From: DATLHO01 sp035539855
GTDB lineage: Bacteria > Bacteroidota > Ignavibacteria > OLB7
Reading direction: 5' to 3'
DNA length: 64,000 nucleotides
NCBI GenBank assembly: GCA_035539855.1
Contig: DATLHO010000153.1
Span: 1 to 64,000, forward strand
The notes beneath the pieces were generated by a model. That model did not search any database, was not told the DNA's origin, and saw only the letters and a program-made list of their open reading frames with translations. Positions 8,586-18,767 of this stretch are shown here, piece by piece (positions within the stretch are counted from its first letter, which is position 1; the number at the start of each line of letters is the position of its first letter). A program made the translations under genes and the position numbers.

Positions 8586-9773
8586 ATGAATATAGGAATT
8601 ACATGCTACCCCACGTATGGCGGTAGCGGTGTCGTCGCGACGGAGCTGGGCAAGGAGCTCGCGGCTCGCGGCCATAAAGTCCACTTCATCTCCTACGCGC
8701 TTCCCTTCCGGCTCGACGGCTTCCACGAGAACATCGTTTATCACGAAGTCGAGCTTCCTGATTACCCGTTGTTCGAGGGCAGTCTCTACCCGTTGTCGCT
8801 CACCAGCAAGATGATCGACGTCGTGCTCTACGACGAGCTCGACGTGCTTCATGTGCACTACGCGATCCCGCACGCCTCGAGCGCATACAACGCGAAGCAG
8901 ATCCTCAACGAGCAGGGACGGGACATCAAGATCATCACGACGCTGCACGGTACGGACATCACGCTGATCGGTCTGGATCCGACACTGCTTCCGCTGGTGC
9001 GATGGTCGATCGAAAAGTCCGACGGCGTCACGGCGGTCAGCCGGTTTCTGCGCGAGAAGACGCTGTCGAACTTCAACATCGACCGCGAGATCGAGGTCAT
9101 CCCGAATTTCGTCGACACGCAGTTGTGGTCGAGGACGGAGGACAACCGCAAGCGGTGCCAGTTCTCACCGAACGGCGAGCCGGTGCTGGTGCACATCAGC
9201 AACTTCCGGCCGGTCAAGCGCGTGGCCGACGTCATCAGGACATTCAAGCTCGTGCGCGAGAAGATGCCGGCCAAGCTGCTCATGGTCGGCGACGGACCCG
9301 ACCGCGCCGAGGCCGAGCGGCTGTGCCGCGATCTGGAGATCGTCGCCGACGTGCGCTTTCTCGGCAAACAGACGGCGCTGCCGGAGATCCTCTCGGCGAG
9401 CGACCTGTTTCTGATGCCGAGCCAGTCGGAGAGTTTCGGACTCTCGGCGCTCGAGGCGATGAGCTGCGGTGTGCCGGCGATCACGAGCTCGACCGGAGGT
9501 CTGTCCGAGCTGGTCGTTCACGGTGTGACCGGCTTCATCGCCGAGGTCGGCGACGTCGATCGGATGGCGCGGTACGCGATCGACCTGCTGACGCACCGCA
9601 AGAAGTTCGAGCAGTTCAGCCGCGCCGCGCGCGAGCGTGCTGCAAACAACTTCTCGGCGAACGACATCGTGCCGATGTACGAGGCCTACTATCAGCGGGT
9701 GATCGACGGCACGGCGGGCACGGTGTATGCGGGCGGCAACGGCAACGGACGCAGGAACAACGACGACGACTAG
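8586..9773 (+). CDS. bshA: N-acetyl-alpha-D-glucosaminyl L-malate synthase, bacillithiol pathway
   Basis: GT4-family enzyme of 395 residues that joins UDP-GlcNAc and L-malate in the first step of bacillithiol synthesis. The N-terminus (GITCYPTYGGSGVVA) and YALPFRLD, HVHYAIPHA and TTLHGTDIT segments are highly typical of BshA. The donor-site ESFGLSALEAMSCGVP motif follows near residue 280. It lies 12 bp before the inositol-phosphatase gene and probably forms an operon with it. BshB and BshC are not in this window. The product name is secure; that the cell makes bacillithiol or a derivative is inferred from it. Confidence 0.95.
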   Translation: MNIGITCYPTYGGSGVVATELGKELAARGHKVHFISYALPFRLDGFHENIVYHEVELPDYPLFEGSLYPLSLTSKMIDVVLYDELDVLHVHYAIPHASSAYNAKQILNEQGRDIKIITTLHGTDITLIGLDPTLLPLVRWSIEKSDGVTAVSRFLREKTLSNFNIDREIEVIPNFVDTQLWSRTEDNRKRCQFSPNGEPVLVHISNFRPVKRVADVIRTFKLVREKMPAKLLMVGDGPDRAEAERLCRDLEIVADVRFLGKQTALPEILSASDLFLMPSQSESFGLSALEAMSCGVPAITSSTGGLSELVVHGVTGFIAEVGDVDRMARYAIDLLTHRKKFEQFSRAARERAANNFSANDIVPMYEAYYQRVIDGTAGTVYAGGNGNGRRNNDDD

Positions 9774-9785
9774 AGGCGGGGATCG

Positions 9786-10622
9786 ATGACTCGACATGAA
9801 GATGCCGGTGAGCTGCTCGCGACGGCGATCGAGGCTGCGCAGGCGGCCGGGCGCCTGGTGCACGGCCGGATCGGCGACGACCTGAAGATCCGCCACAAGG
9901 AGCTCGGCGTGCAGAATCTCGTCACCGAGATGGACCACGCGTCCGAGGCGCTGATCAAGGAGATCATCGGGACGCGACATCCGGGCGCGATCTTCCTGGC
10001 AGAGGAGTCCGGTGGCGATCAGACGCTCGAGGAGCTGACGTGGGTGGTCGACCCGATCGACGGCACCGTCAACTACGCGCATGGGATTCCGATCTACTGC
10101 ATCTCGATAGCGGCGGTGCGTGAGAACGAGCCGGTCGTCGGCGTGATCTACAACCCGAACACCGAGGAGCTCTTCACGGCGGTGCGCGGTGGCGGAGCGT
10201 TTCTCAACGGCGTGCCGATGCGGGTCAGCACGATCGACAATCTGCGGCGGGCGGTGCTGGTGACGGGGTTCCCGTACAACGTCGCGGAGAATCCCTACGG
10301 CTGCGTCGACTCGTTCGTCGACTTCATGATGCTCGGCGTGCCGGTTCGTCGGTTGGGCTCGGCGGCGCTGGACCTGGCGTACACGGCGGCGGGGCGCTTC
10401 GAGGCCTTCTGGGAGGTCTCGCTGAATCACTGGGACGTCGCGGCCGGCATTCTGATGGTGATCGAGGCGGGCGGCCGCGTGACGACGTATGCCGAGGCGT
10501 GCTCCGACGAGCGCGACGAGGCCTGTCCGATCGTGACCGATCGGATGCTTGCCACCAACGGGGTCATCCACAGGACGATCGAGACGGTGCTGATGCGCAG
10601 CGGCACCGTGACGCTGGACTGA
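9786..10622 (+). CDS. Inositol monophosphatase family protein (SuhB-like)
   Basis: 278 residues with all metal-site motifs of the lithium-sensitive phosphatase family: EES at 73-75, DPIDGTVNYAHG at 89-100, and a C-terminal WDVAAG. It probably hydrolyses inositol-1-phosphate or a related sugar phosphate. CysQ or fructose-1,6-bisphosphatase-like activity cannot be excluded from sequence. Translated just downstream of bshA, so the two are likely co-expressed. Confidence 0.9.
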   Translation: MTRHEDAGELLATAIEAAQAAGRLVHGRIGDDLKIRHKELGVQNLVTEMDHASEALIKEIIGTRHPGAIFLAEESGGDQTLEELTWVVDPIDGTVNYAHGIPIYCISIAAVRENEPVVGVIYNPNTEELFTAVRGGGAFLNGVPMRVSTIDNLRRAVLVTGFPYNVAENPYGCVDSFVDFMMLGVPVRRLGSAALDLAYTAAGRFEAFWEVSLNHWDVAAGILMVIEAGGRVTTYAEACSDERDEACPIVTDRMLATNGVIHRTIETVLMRSGTVTLD

Positions 10623-10738
10623 CGAGTGGCGTCGGGGGAGGGGAGCCCCAGCCAGATTGAATAGCCGTTATTGCACTTCGGCGCAATCCGCCTCGACCTC
10701 CTCGCTCCTTCTCTCCCCTACCGCAATCACCACGGCTC

Positions 10739-11584
10739 TCAGAGCTCTTCGTTCGCCATCTCCTCGCGATAGGCCAGGGCGAGCCGCGTTCCGATCGGGG
10801 CGTCGGCCGCGAGTGCGATCCCGTCGACCGACCCGGCCACGACCACGCCACGGGCGGCATTGGTGAAGAAGCACTCGTCGGCGCCATGCAGCGCCTCGCG
10901 ATCGAATGCGATCTCGCGCGCCTCGATGCCCAGCGCCGCTGCGAGCTCGAGCACCCGTCCGCGCGCGATGCCGGGCAGCACGCCGAGCGAGATCGGTGCG
11001 GTCAGCAGCACACCGCCTCGGACGATGAAGATGTTCGCGATCGTTCCCTCGGCGACGAGTCCGTCGGGCGTGAGCATCACACCCTCGTCGGCGCCGCGGC
11101 GCGCTGCCTCTCGGGCGGCGAGCACGTACGTGAGATGGCTCGTCGACTTGATGCGTGTCGGAGTATCCGGAGGGGAAAGACGTCGGTCGAGGGTGATGAG
11201 GCGCGGGCGAGCGAATTGGTTTTGCGATTGCAATAACGGGCGTTGACTCACGATCAGGGTCGGCCGATCGCTGTCGCCTCCGAGTCCCTCGCGCTGAATG
11301 CCGCGCGTCAGCGTCAGACGGAGGATGCCCCTGCTGAGCCTGTTGGCATTGACAGTCGCGCTCAGCGATTCGCGAATCGATTCGATCTCCGGCACGGTGA
11401 TCTCGAGCATGCCCGCTGCGTCGACAAGCCGGCGAAGATGGCGCTCGCGCAGGTGCACCCTCCCCTCTTCGACGCGCATCGTCTCGAAAAGTCCGTCGCC
11501 GTAGAGCAGGCCTCGGTCGCTCACCGGGACCCGGGCCTCGCCGGCCGGCACGATCTCACCGTCGATGCAGACGAAGCCTTCCAC
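10739..11584 (-). CDS. pabC: Aminodeoxychorismate lyase, PLP class IV
   Basis: Fold-type IV PLP enzyme of 281 residues. GLLYGDGLFETMRV lies at 25-38, the probable PLP lysine is K146 (IKST), and the cofactor-phosphate region includes EGTIANIF and GVLPGIARGRVLEL. Branched-chain and D-amino acid aminotransferases share this fold. The position directly after pabA and pabB favours 4-amino-4-deoxychorismate lyase, which releases p-aminobenzoate and pyruvate. It starts with GTG immediately after the pabA stop codon (no spacer). Confidence 0.82.
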   Translation of the reverse strand: MEGFVCIDGEIVPAGEARVPVSDRGLLYGDGLFETMRVEEGRVHLRERHLRRLVDAAGMLEITVPEIESIRESLSATVNANRLSRGILRLTLTRGIQREGLGGDSDRPTLIVSQRPLLQSQNQFARPRLITLDRRLSPPDTPTRIKSTSHLTYVLAAREAARRGADEGVMLTPDGLVAEGTIANIFIVRGGVLLTAPISLGVLPGIARGRVLELAAALGIEAREIAFDREALHGADECFFTNAARGVVVAGSVDGIALAADAPIGTRLALAYREEMANEEL

Positions 11585-12150
<566 letters not shown>

Positions 12151-12154
<4 letters not shown>

Positions 12155-13650
12155 GAGGCATGCGTCCGTTCGAGGGCCTCGAGTGCGGCGCGCGCCTTGC
12201 GCACCGACTCGAAGTACTCGTGCTCCGGAACCGAGTCGTAGACGATCCCCGCGCCCGCCTGGGCGTATGCCGTGCCGCCGGCGATGACGATCGTGCGGAT
12301 CGCGATGTTGAGCTCGGCGTTGCCGTCGAACCCGAGCCAGCCGATCGAGCCGGTGTAGACACCGCGGCGGTGCGGCTCGAGCTCTTCGATGATCTCCATC
12401 GAGCGCACCTTCGGGGCGCCGGTGATCGTGCCGCCCGGAAAGCACGCGCGGATCGCGTCGATCGTGTCGCGTCCCTCGGCGAGCTCGCCGCGAATGTGCG
12501 AGACGATGTGGATCACGTGCGAGTACCGCTCGATCCCCATGAACTCCTCGACCCGGACGCTGCCGAAGCGGCAGACGCGCCCCAGATCGTTGCGCTCGAG
12601 GTCGACGAGCATCAGGTGCTCGGCACGCTCCTTCTCGTTCTCGGAGAGCTTGCGCGCGTTGCGCTCGTCTTCCTCCTCGGTCGCTCCGCGCGGTCGCGTC
12701 CCCGCGATCGGCCGGGTCTCGACGACGCCGTCACGCACGCGGATGAGCAGCTCGGGTGAGGCGCTGACGATCGCGAGCCCCGAGAGCTCAAGCAGCGACA
12801 TGTACGGCGCCGGGTTGATCGCGCGCAGCGTGCGGTAGAGCTCGAGCGGGTCGGCCGCAAACGGCACCGCGAAGCGCACCGAAAGGTTCACCTGGAAGAT
12901 GTCGCCGGCACGAATGTACTCCCGTGCGCGCGCCACGATCCGATGGAAGTCCTCGGCGCTCAGGTTCTGTACGGGACTCGGATAGTCAGCGACGGCCCTC
13001 GATGGCTCGGCAGTGACTTCGGACCGAGAGTCCTCGCCGGCAAGGATCGCGTCGAGCTCGGCGAGACGATCGGTGGCGGCTCGCCAGGTATCGAGAGGAT
13101 CATCGCCGACGCGCGGAACGGCGACGAGACCGAGCGTCCGGTCTTCGTGGTCAATCTCGCAGAACGTCTCGACGAGCAGAAACTGGCAGTCGGGAATGTC
13201 GGGATCGGCAAGCGTGCGCTCGGGGATGCGCTCGATGTGGCGCGCCATGTCGTAGGCGAGATACCCGATGTAGCCACCGGCGAACCCACCGAGCTGCTCG
13301 TTGCCGACGATCGATTCGGCCGCGAGCAGCGTGCGCAGCGCGTCGAACGGATCGGTCTCGAGGCGTGACCCATCGGGCATCGTGACGGAGCGGCCCGACG
13401 CGACGAAGGGCTCCCCGACGGGGAGCCCAACGTAGGAATAGCGGCCGCTCTTTCCGCTCTCCAGTAGGAGTGCGCGCCCGTAGTGAGCCCGCAGCGCGGC
13501 ATGAATCGAGAGCGGCGTGTGATCGCCCAGCGGCATCCGCAGGACGATGGGCGAGCGGGCGCCCGAGCGCGCCGATGCAGTGAATGTGCTCGAATCGGGA
13601 ACGTAGGTGCGCATGTCGGTCGGGCTGCGTGCGGCCGACGGGGCGATCAC
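12151..13650 (-). CDS. pabB: Aminodeoxychorismate/anthranilate synthase component I
   Basis: Chorismate-binding enzyme of 499 residues (487 from the ATG at 13614). [24 protein letters not shown] and [16 protein letters not shown] are the chorismate and magnesium site motifs. The N-terminal domain keeps LLES and [11 protein letters not shown] chose GTG 13650 because it forms a GTGA overlap with the PspC gene, matching the coupling style elsewhere in the window. The LLES motif is also the tryptophan-binding element of TrpE, so anthranilate synthase is possible; linkage to pabC tips it to PabB. Confidence 0.88.
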
Positions 13651-14249
13651 GCGGAGATCACCCGCCGCGCCGGCACGACGATCGCGTAAAGCAGGTACAG
13701 GGGCACGATCACCGGAAACCCGGCGATCAGCACGATGCCGCCGAGCACACGCAAAAGCGTCGCGTCGACGCCGAGCGTGTCGCCGAGGCCGCCGAAGACG
13801 CCGAGGATCTTCTTGTTGGTCTCCGAGCGATGCAGCCGTCCGACCGTCTCTCCGATCGACTCGGGGTCGTCCTGGGCACGATTGCGCCACAAGAACCACA
13901 GGCCGACACCGAGACCGACGGCGAACGCGACCGCGGTGAGCTCGCGACTCGCGTTGGCGAGGATGATCGCCCCGACGCCGATGAGCAGAGCGATTTTCAC
14001 GAGCGTCCAGAACTTCGAACGGCGTGGCTCCGAGTCGTCGAGAAACCCGTCGATCCTGATGACGGGCTCGCGCGGAATCGCGATCCAGCAGAGCAGGTAC
14101 ACCGGCAGGCCGACACCGGCCAGCAGCAGCACGCCCCAGATGATGCGCGCGATGGCGATGTCCATGCCGAAGTAGTTGCCGAGTCCGGCGGCGACGCCAC
14201 CAATCATGCGACCGGTGGACGGACGATACAGCCTGCGTGCGGAGTCCAT
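13647..14249 (-). CDS. Membrane protein with two PspC domains
   Basis: 200 residues. It contains two copies of a PspC-type module: residues 3-60 (RLYRPSTGRMIGGVAAGLGNYF) and about 140-198 (RSETNKKILGVFGGLGDTLGV), each an amphipathic start plus hydrophobic helices, with another pair of helices between. PspC proteins act in the phage-shock/envelope-stress response at the inner membrane. It heads a coupled operon with pabB, pabA and pabC, an unusual partner for folate genes. Co-transcription is inferred from the GTGA overlap. Confidence 0.87.
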   Translation of the reverse strand: MDSARRLYRPSTGRMIGGVAAGLGNYFGMDIAIARIIWGVLLLAGVGLPVYLLCWIAIPREPVIRIDGFLDDSEPRRSKFWTLVKIALLIGVGAIILANASRELTAVAFAVGLGVGLWFLWRNRAQDDPESIGETVGRLHRSETNKKILGVFGGLGDTLGVDATLLRVLGGIVLIAGFPVIVPLYLLYAIVVPARRVISA

Positions 14250-14344
14250 CGTGAGCTTCCCTCGAGTGATTGATCCTCGCTCGCGGTGGTGGTCCGCGGG
14301 CCGGAGGTGTGTGGGTTGAAAGCCCGCTACGCCCCGGCCGTCGC

Positions 14345-14352
14345 CAAAGTTA
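14345..14352 (-). promoter_or_regulatory. TAACTTTG -7 promoter box of the PspC-pab operon
   Basis: Exact TAnnTTTG match on the minus strand, 95 bases before the PspC start, in the 113-bp gap after the 5-formyl-THF cyclo-ligase gene. Confidence 0.45.
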
Positions 14353-14362
14353 CGCTCGCGCG

Positions 14363-14983
14363 TTACGCAAGATCGCCCGGCTCCGAGCCCTCGCCCGCAC
14401 CCGAGCCGTCACGGCTGAGAATGCGTTCCTCGGTGTAGATCGTATCGAGCCGGATGTCGAGCTCGTCGCTCGGAAGATGCGGGAACACCTGCACCTCGAA
14501 CGCCGCGCCGATGGTCGGGCGCGGGAAGTGCGTCAGGAACTGGTCGTAATACCCTTTGCCATAGCCGACGCGGTTGCACTCCTCGTCGGCTGCGACCATC
14601 GGCACCAGCACGAGGTCGCAACGGTCCATGTCGAACGGCTCGGCATCGATCGGCTCGGCGATGCCGAGGGCTCCGGTCGTGTACTGCGTCTCGGGCGTGA
14701 TCCTATACTGCCGCGAGCCGCCGTCGCCGCTGACGCGCATCAGGCCGACACCCTTGCCGAGCTCCCATGCGACGTCGATGAGCGGTCGCAGATCGACCTC
14801 GCTGCCGATCGGCAGATAGACGTGCACCGCGCGCGCATCGAGGAAGCGATCATCCTGCATGATGCGCCGACAGATGTCGAGACTCGCCTCGGCGCGATTC
14901 TCCTCGGCCAGCGCGTCGCGCCGCTCGAGAGCCTCCCTGCGGATCTCGTTCTTGATGTTGAGCACCATACGGTTGTTCGCCAT
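14363..14983 (-). CDS. 5-formyltetrahydrofolate cyclo-ligase
   Basis: 206 residues. It converts 5-formyl-THF to 5,10-methenyl-THF using ATP. The C-terminal VGYGKGYYDQFL motif is the family signature, and the N-terminus (KNEIRREALERRDAL) is the usual helix with the phosphate-binding RRE. It sits between an SDR gene and the PspC-pab operon, so it lies beside other folate genes. The final 15-20 residues (SGAGEGSEPGDLA) are low-complexity and beyond the usual family end. Confidence 0.9.
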   Translation of the reverse strand: MANNRMVLNIKNEIRREALERRDALAEENRAEASLDICRRIMQDDRFLDARAVHVYLPIGSEVDLRPLIDVAWELGKGVGLMRVSGDGGSRQYRITPETQYTTGALGIAEPIDAEPFDMDRCDLVLVPMVAADEECNRVGYGKGYYDQFLTHFPRPTIGAAFEVQVFPHLPSDELDIRLDTIYTEERILSRDGSGAGEGSEPGDLA

Positions 14984-15070
14984 GGAGAATCGCTCTCGTT
15001 AGTGGGCCCGGGCCTGCGCGTCGCACCCCGCCGGCGCGATCGCCGGTGTGGAGACTGAGGGTGCGGAATC

Positions 15071-15988
15071 TCAAAGGCGTCGTCGCGCAATCATCGACCG
15101 AGCTCCCTGCTCGACCGTGCCGGCGCTCCATCCGAGCGCGCGGAGCTTCGACGAATCGATCGTGATGTCGCTGGCGCCCCCCTGGTATCCGGGCAGCTCG
15201 GCGGCACGCATCGGTTGAATCAACGACGGATCGACACCGAGCACCGCGGCGAGACGCGCTGCGAACTGTGCGCGACTCATGCGCTCGGGTCCTCCACAGA
15301 CGTAGAGCTCGCCCCAGGCCTCGTGGCGCATGGCCACGGTTTCGATGGCGCTCAGGAGATCGTCGACGAACAGGAACGAACGGAACTGGTCGACAAAGAG
15401 CGGCGCGCGCTCGTTGCCCTCCCACTTCCGCTCGAGGAACATGCTGAAGCTGTTGCCGCGCGGTGGGCCGTCGCCAAACATAAGCGTTGGGCGCAGAACA
15501 ATCGACCGCGCATTCGTGCCGGCGATGGCCTGCTCTGATTCGAGCTTCGAGCGCGCGTAGCCTCCGGCTCCCGACGGATCCGGCGTCGTGCGCTCGTCGA
15601 CGACGCCCGCGTCGGCGGCATAGACGAGATCGGTCGACAGGTGGACGAGCCCGGCGTCATGACGCGCGGCGGCCTCGGCCAGGCGTGCGGTCGCCTCGAC
15701 GTTGACCTGGTGGACTTCGGTGGGATCGTGGGCCGACTGCGGCCGGGTGATCGCGGCGGTGTGAAGAATCAAAGCGGGCTGGAACCGTGCCACTACCCTG
15801 TCGATCGATTGACGGTCGGTCAGATCGAGCTCGACGGCAGTGTGGCCGTCGAAGGTTTGCAAGTAGTGAGAAAGGGAACGATATGACGCGACGACGTCGA
15901 CACCACGATCGACGAAATAGCGCACCGCATTCCAGCCCACGAATCCTGATCCACCGGTGATGAGCATTCTCATATCGGCGGTCTCCAT
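15071..15988 (-). CDS. NAD(P)-dependent SDR sugar epimerase/reductase (RmlD-like)
   Basis: Extended SDR of 305 residues. It has a Rossmann GGSGFVG near the N-terminus, STDLVYA around 120, and the catalytic YARSK pair near 150. The C-terminal half (YVCGGPERMSRAQFAARLA) matches the dTDP-4-dehydrorhamnose reductase/RmlD-like subgroup. No rhamnose genes are adjacent, so the substrate is open. Starts are possible at 15988 and 15973 (MRMLITGG); the longer one is given. It is 33 bp downstream of the M20 peptidase and probably in its operon. Confidence 0.85.
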   Translation of the reverse strand: METADMRMLITGGSGFVGWNAVRYFVDRGVDVVASYRSLSHYLQTFDGHTAVELDLTDRQSIDRVVARFQPALILHTAAITRPQSAHDPTEVHQVNVEATARLAEAAARHDAGLVHLSTDLVYAADAGVVDERTTPDPSGAGGYARSKLESEQAIAGTNARSIVLRPTLMFGDGPPRGNSFSMFLERKWEGNERAPLFVDQFRSFLFVDDLLSAIETVAMRHEAWGELYVCGGPERMSRAQFAARLAAVLGVDPSLIQPMRAAELPGYQGGASDITIDSSKLRALGWSAGTVEQGARSMIARRRL

Positions 15989-16021
15989 GATCGACGCATT
16001 CGGTCTCGAGGTATTGCCCGG

Positions 16022-17395
16022 CTACGAGCCGCTGCGCGCGTACTCGTCGAGGAACAGCGCCGCCGACTTGATGCCCCGGTGGTAGTTCTTCAGGTTCATC
16101 TTCTCGTCGGGCGCATGGGCGTTCTGATCGGGCAGTCCGAAGCCCATCAGCACCACCGGCGCGCGCAGGTGTTCCTCGAAGTCGGCGACGACGGGAATCG
16201 AGCCGCCGCTGCGAATCAGGAACGGCCGCGTGCCGAACGCGCGCTCGAGCGCCGTCAGCGCCGCGCGCATCGGCGCGGAGTCGACCGGCGTCATCGCCGG
16301 CTTGCCGCCGTGCAACCAGACGACCTCGACGCGCGCGCCCTCGGGCTTGTTCGCTTCGATGAACGCCGAGAACAGCTCGTTGACCTTCTCGAAGTCCTGG
16401 TTCGGAACGAGGCGCATCGAGATCTTCGCGCCGGCCTTCGACGGCAGCACCGTCTTGGCGCCGTCGCCCTGGTAGCCGCCCCAGATGCCGCAGACGTCGA
16501 GTGTCGGCCGCGCCCACAGGCGCTCCAGATCGGTGTAGCCTTCCTCGCCGACCGTGCCGGGAATGTCGAGCATCGACTTGATGCTCTCGACATCGTACGG
16601 CAGCCGCGCGAGCTCCGCCCGCTCCTCGGCCGAGACGTCGATGACCTCGTCGTAGAAGCCGGGGATCGTGATGTGCCCGCGCTCGTCCTTCATCTTCGCG
16701 ATCAGATCACAGAGAATGTTGATCGGATTGGCAACCGCCCCCCCGAACATGCCGCTGTGAAGGTCTCCCTTGGCGCCGGTGACGTGCAGCTCGAAGTACG
16801 CAAGACCCCGCAGTCCGTACGTCAGCGACGGCATCTCGTAATCGTACATCGTCGTGTCCGAGACCATCACGGCGTCGCAGGCGAGCAGCTCCTTGTGCGC
16901 GGCGATGAACGGCTCGAGGTTCGGCGAGCCGACCTCCTCCTCGCCCTCGATGATCACCTTCACGTTGACCGGGAAACCTCCGGTCGTGCGCATGATCGCC
17001 TCGAGGCTCTTGAAGTGCATGTGCACCTGCCCCTTGTCGTCGACCGATCCGCGCGCGTAGATCTCGTCGCCACGGACGACCGGCTCGAACGGCGGACTCG
17101 ACCAGAGGTTCAGCGGATCGACCGGCTGCACGTCGTAGTGGCCGTAGATCAGCACCGTGGGAAGTCCCGGCGCATGCAGCCAGTCGGCGTAGACGATCGG
17201 GTGACCGGGCGTGTCGTAGATCTCGACGTTCTCGAGCCCGACGCGCCGCGCCTCGTCGGCGACGTACTCGGCCGCGCGGCGCACGTCGGCGCTGAACGCC
17301 GGGTCGGCGGAGATCGATGGGATCCTCAGGAAGTCCTTGAGCTCGTCGACGAATCGCTCGGCGTTGTCGTCGATGTACTTGATCGTCTCGTTCAT
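16022..17395 (-). CDS. M20 family dipeptidase/metallopeptidase
   Basis: 457 residues, normal for the M20 dipeptidase/PepV-CNDP group. The metal and catalytic residues are all present: H86 in GHYDVQP, D119 in SVDDKG, and the Glu pair in EGEEEVGS (150-157). A dimerisation domain follows, with a C-terminal HAPDEK supplying the last ligand. It probably cleaves dipeptides in the cytoplasm. It lies between Der and the SDR gene with about 30 bp on each side, so it is likely in the HIT-Der operon. Confidence 0.92.
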   Translation of the reverse strand: MNETIKYIDDNAERFVDELKDFLRIPSISADPAFSADVRRAAEYVADEARRVGLENVEIYDTPGHPIVYADWLHAPGLPTVLIYGHYDVQPVDPLNLWSSPPFEPVVRGDEIYARGSVDDKGQVHMHFKSLEAIMRTTGGFPVNVKVIIEGEEEVGSPNLEPFIAAHKELLACDAVMVSDTTMYDYEMPSLTYGLRGLAYFELHVTGAKGDLHSGMFGGAVANPINILCDLIAKMKDERGHITIPGFYDEVIDVSAEERAELARLPYDVESIKSMLDIPGTVGEEGYTDLERLWARPTLDVCGIWGGYQGDGAKTVLPSKAGAKISMRLVPNQDFEKVNELFSAFIEANKPEGARVEVVWLHGGKPAMTPVDSAPMRAALTALERAFGTRPFLIRSGGSIPVVADFEEHLRAPVVLMGFGLPDQNAHAPDEKMNLKNYHRGIKSAALFLDEYARSGS

Positions 17396-17426
17396 GTCGA
17401 TGTGGATCGATGCGTGAATGCCGCCG

Positions 17427-18767
17427 CTACGACGTCGAGTGCGTCGACTCGCGCAGCCTGTTCTTCTGCTTGAACACGAGTGTCAACGGCGTTCCAACGA
17501 AGCCGTAGTGCTCGCGGAGGACGCGCTCGAGGTAGCGCGAATAGTTTTCCGGCACATCCTCGGGGTAGTTCGAGTAGCACAGGAAGACCGGCGGGGCAAC
17601 CTGCGGCTGCTGGATGTAGTTGATGCGAAGGTCGCGACCGCGCACCGCGGGCGGCGGATGGTTCTTGATCGCCTCGAGGATCACGTCGTTGAGCTGACTG
17701 GTCGAGATGCGCTTGTGGCGCTCGTCGTTGACCTCCTTTGCCATCTCGATCACCTTCGAGATGCGCTGCTTCGTCACCGCCGAAATGAACATCAGCGGAA
17801 TGTAGTCGAGCGTCGGCAGCGCGTCGTGGATCTTCTCCTCGAATCGCTTCGAGGTCATCGTGTCCTTCTCGACGAGATCCCACTTGTTGACCGCGATGAT
17901 GATCCCCTTCTTCGCCTGCACCGCCTCCTGGATCACGTGCGTGTCCTGGCGCTCGAGTCCGACGGTCGCGTCGATGACCACGATCGCGATGTCGCAGCGC
18001 TCGATCGCTCGCGTCGTGCGGATGATCGAGAACAGCTCGATCGACTCCTGCACGCGCTTGCGCTTGCGAAGTCCGGCGGTGTCGATCAGGATGATGTCCT
18101 CGCCGTAGTAGCGCAGGGTGCTGTCGAGCGCGTCGCGGGTCGTGCCGGCGATGGGCGTGACGATCGCGCGCTCCTGCCCGAGCAGCGCGTTGGTGATCGA
18201 GCTCTTGCCGACGTTCGGCCGGCCGATCAGCGCGATCTTCAACGGTCCCTCCTCCTCGTCCTGCTCGGGAGCCTTCGGGAAGCTCTCGGTGATCAGGTCG
18301 AGTAGATCGCCGATCCGGCGCCCGTTCATCGCCGAGATCGGATGCGGCTCGCCGAGGCCGAGCTCGTAGAAGTTCGCGGCCTCCTGGTCGATCCGATCGT
18401 TGTCGGCCTTGTTGGCGACGAGCAGGACCTTCTTGCCGGCGCGCCGCAGCAGCTCGCCGACCTCGATGTCGGTCGAGGTCAGACCTTGCGCGGCGTCGAC
18501 GACGAAGACGATGACGTCGGACTCCTCGACGGCGATCTGCACCTGCTCGCGGATGGCCGTCTCGAAGACGTCCGCGCTGGCCGGGACGAACCCGCCGGTG
18601 TCGACGACGGCGAAGCGCTTGCCCGCCCAGTCCACCTCGCCGTAATGGCGGTCGCGGGTCACGCCGGGAATGTTCTCGACGATCGCATCACGGCGGCCGA
18701 TCAGGCGGTTGAAAAAGGTGGACTTGCCGACGTTCGGGCGTCCGACGATGGCGACGATGTTCTTCAT
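17427..18767 (-). CDS. der: Ribosome assembly GTPase Der (EngA)
   Basis: 446 residues with the diagnostic pair of tandem G domains. The first P-loop is GRPNVGKST at residues 9-17 and the second GRPNVGKSS near 185. Each has DTxG and NKxD motifs, and a C-terminal KH-like domain follows. It acts in 50S subunit maturation. Its ATG overlaps the HIT-family stop codon by 4 bases, so the two are translated together. Confidence 0.97.
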   Translation of the reverse strand: MKNIVAIVGRPNVGKSTFFNRLIGRRDAIVENIPGVTRDRHYGEVDWAGKRFAVVDTGGFVPASADVFETAIREQVQIAVEESDVIVFVVDAAQGLTSTDIEVGELLRRAGKKVLLVANKADNDRIDQEAANFYELGLGEPHPISAMNGRRIGDLLDLITESFPKAPEQDEEEGPLKIALIGRPNVGKSSITNALLGQERAIVTPIAGTTRDALDSTLRYYGEDIILIDTAGLRKRKRVQESIELFSIIRTTRAIERCDIAIVVIDATVGLERQDTHVIQEAVQAKKGIIIAVNKWDLVEKDTMTSKRFEEKIHDALPTLDYIPLMFISAVTKQRISKVIEMAKEVNDERHKRISTSQLNDVILEAIKNHPPPAVRGRDLRINYIQQPQVAPPVFLCYSNYPEDVPENYSRYLERVLREHYGFVGTPLTLVFKQKNRLRESTHSTS

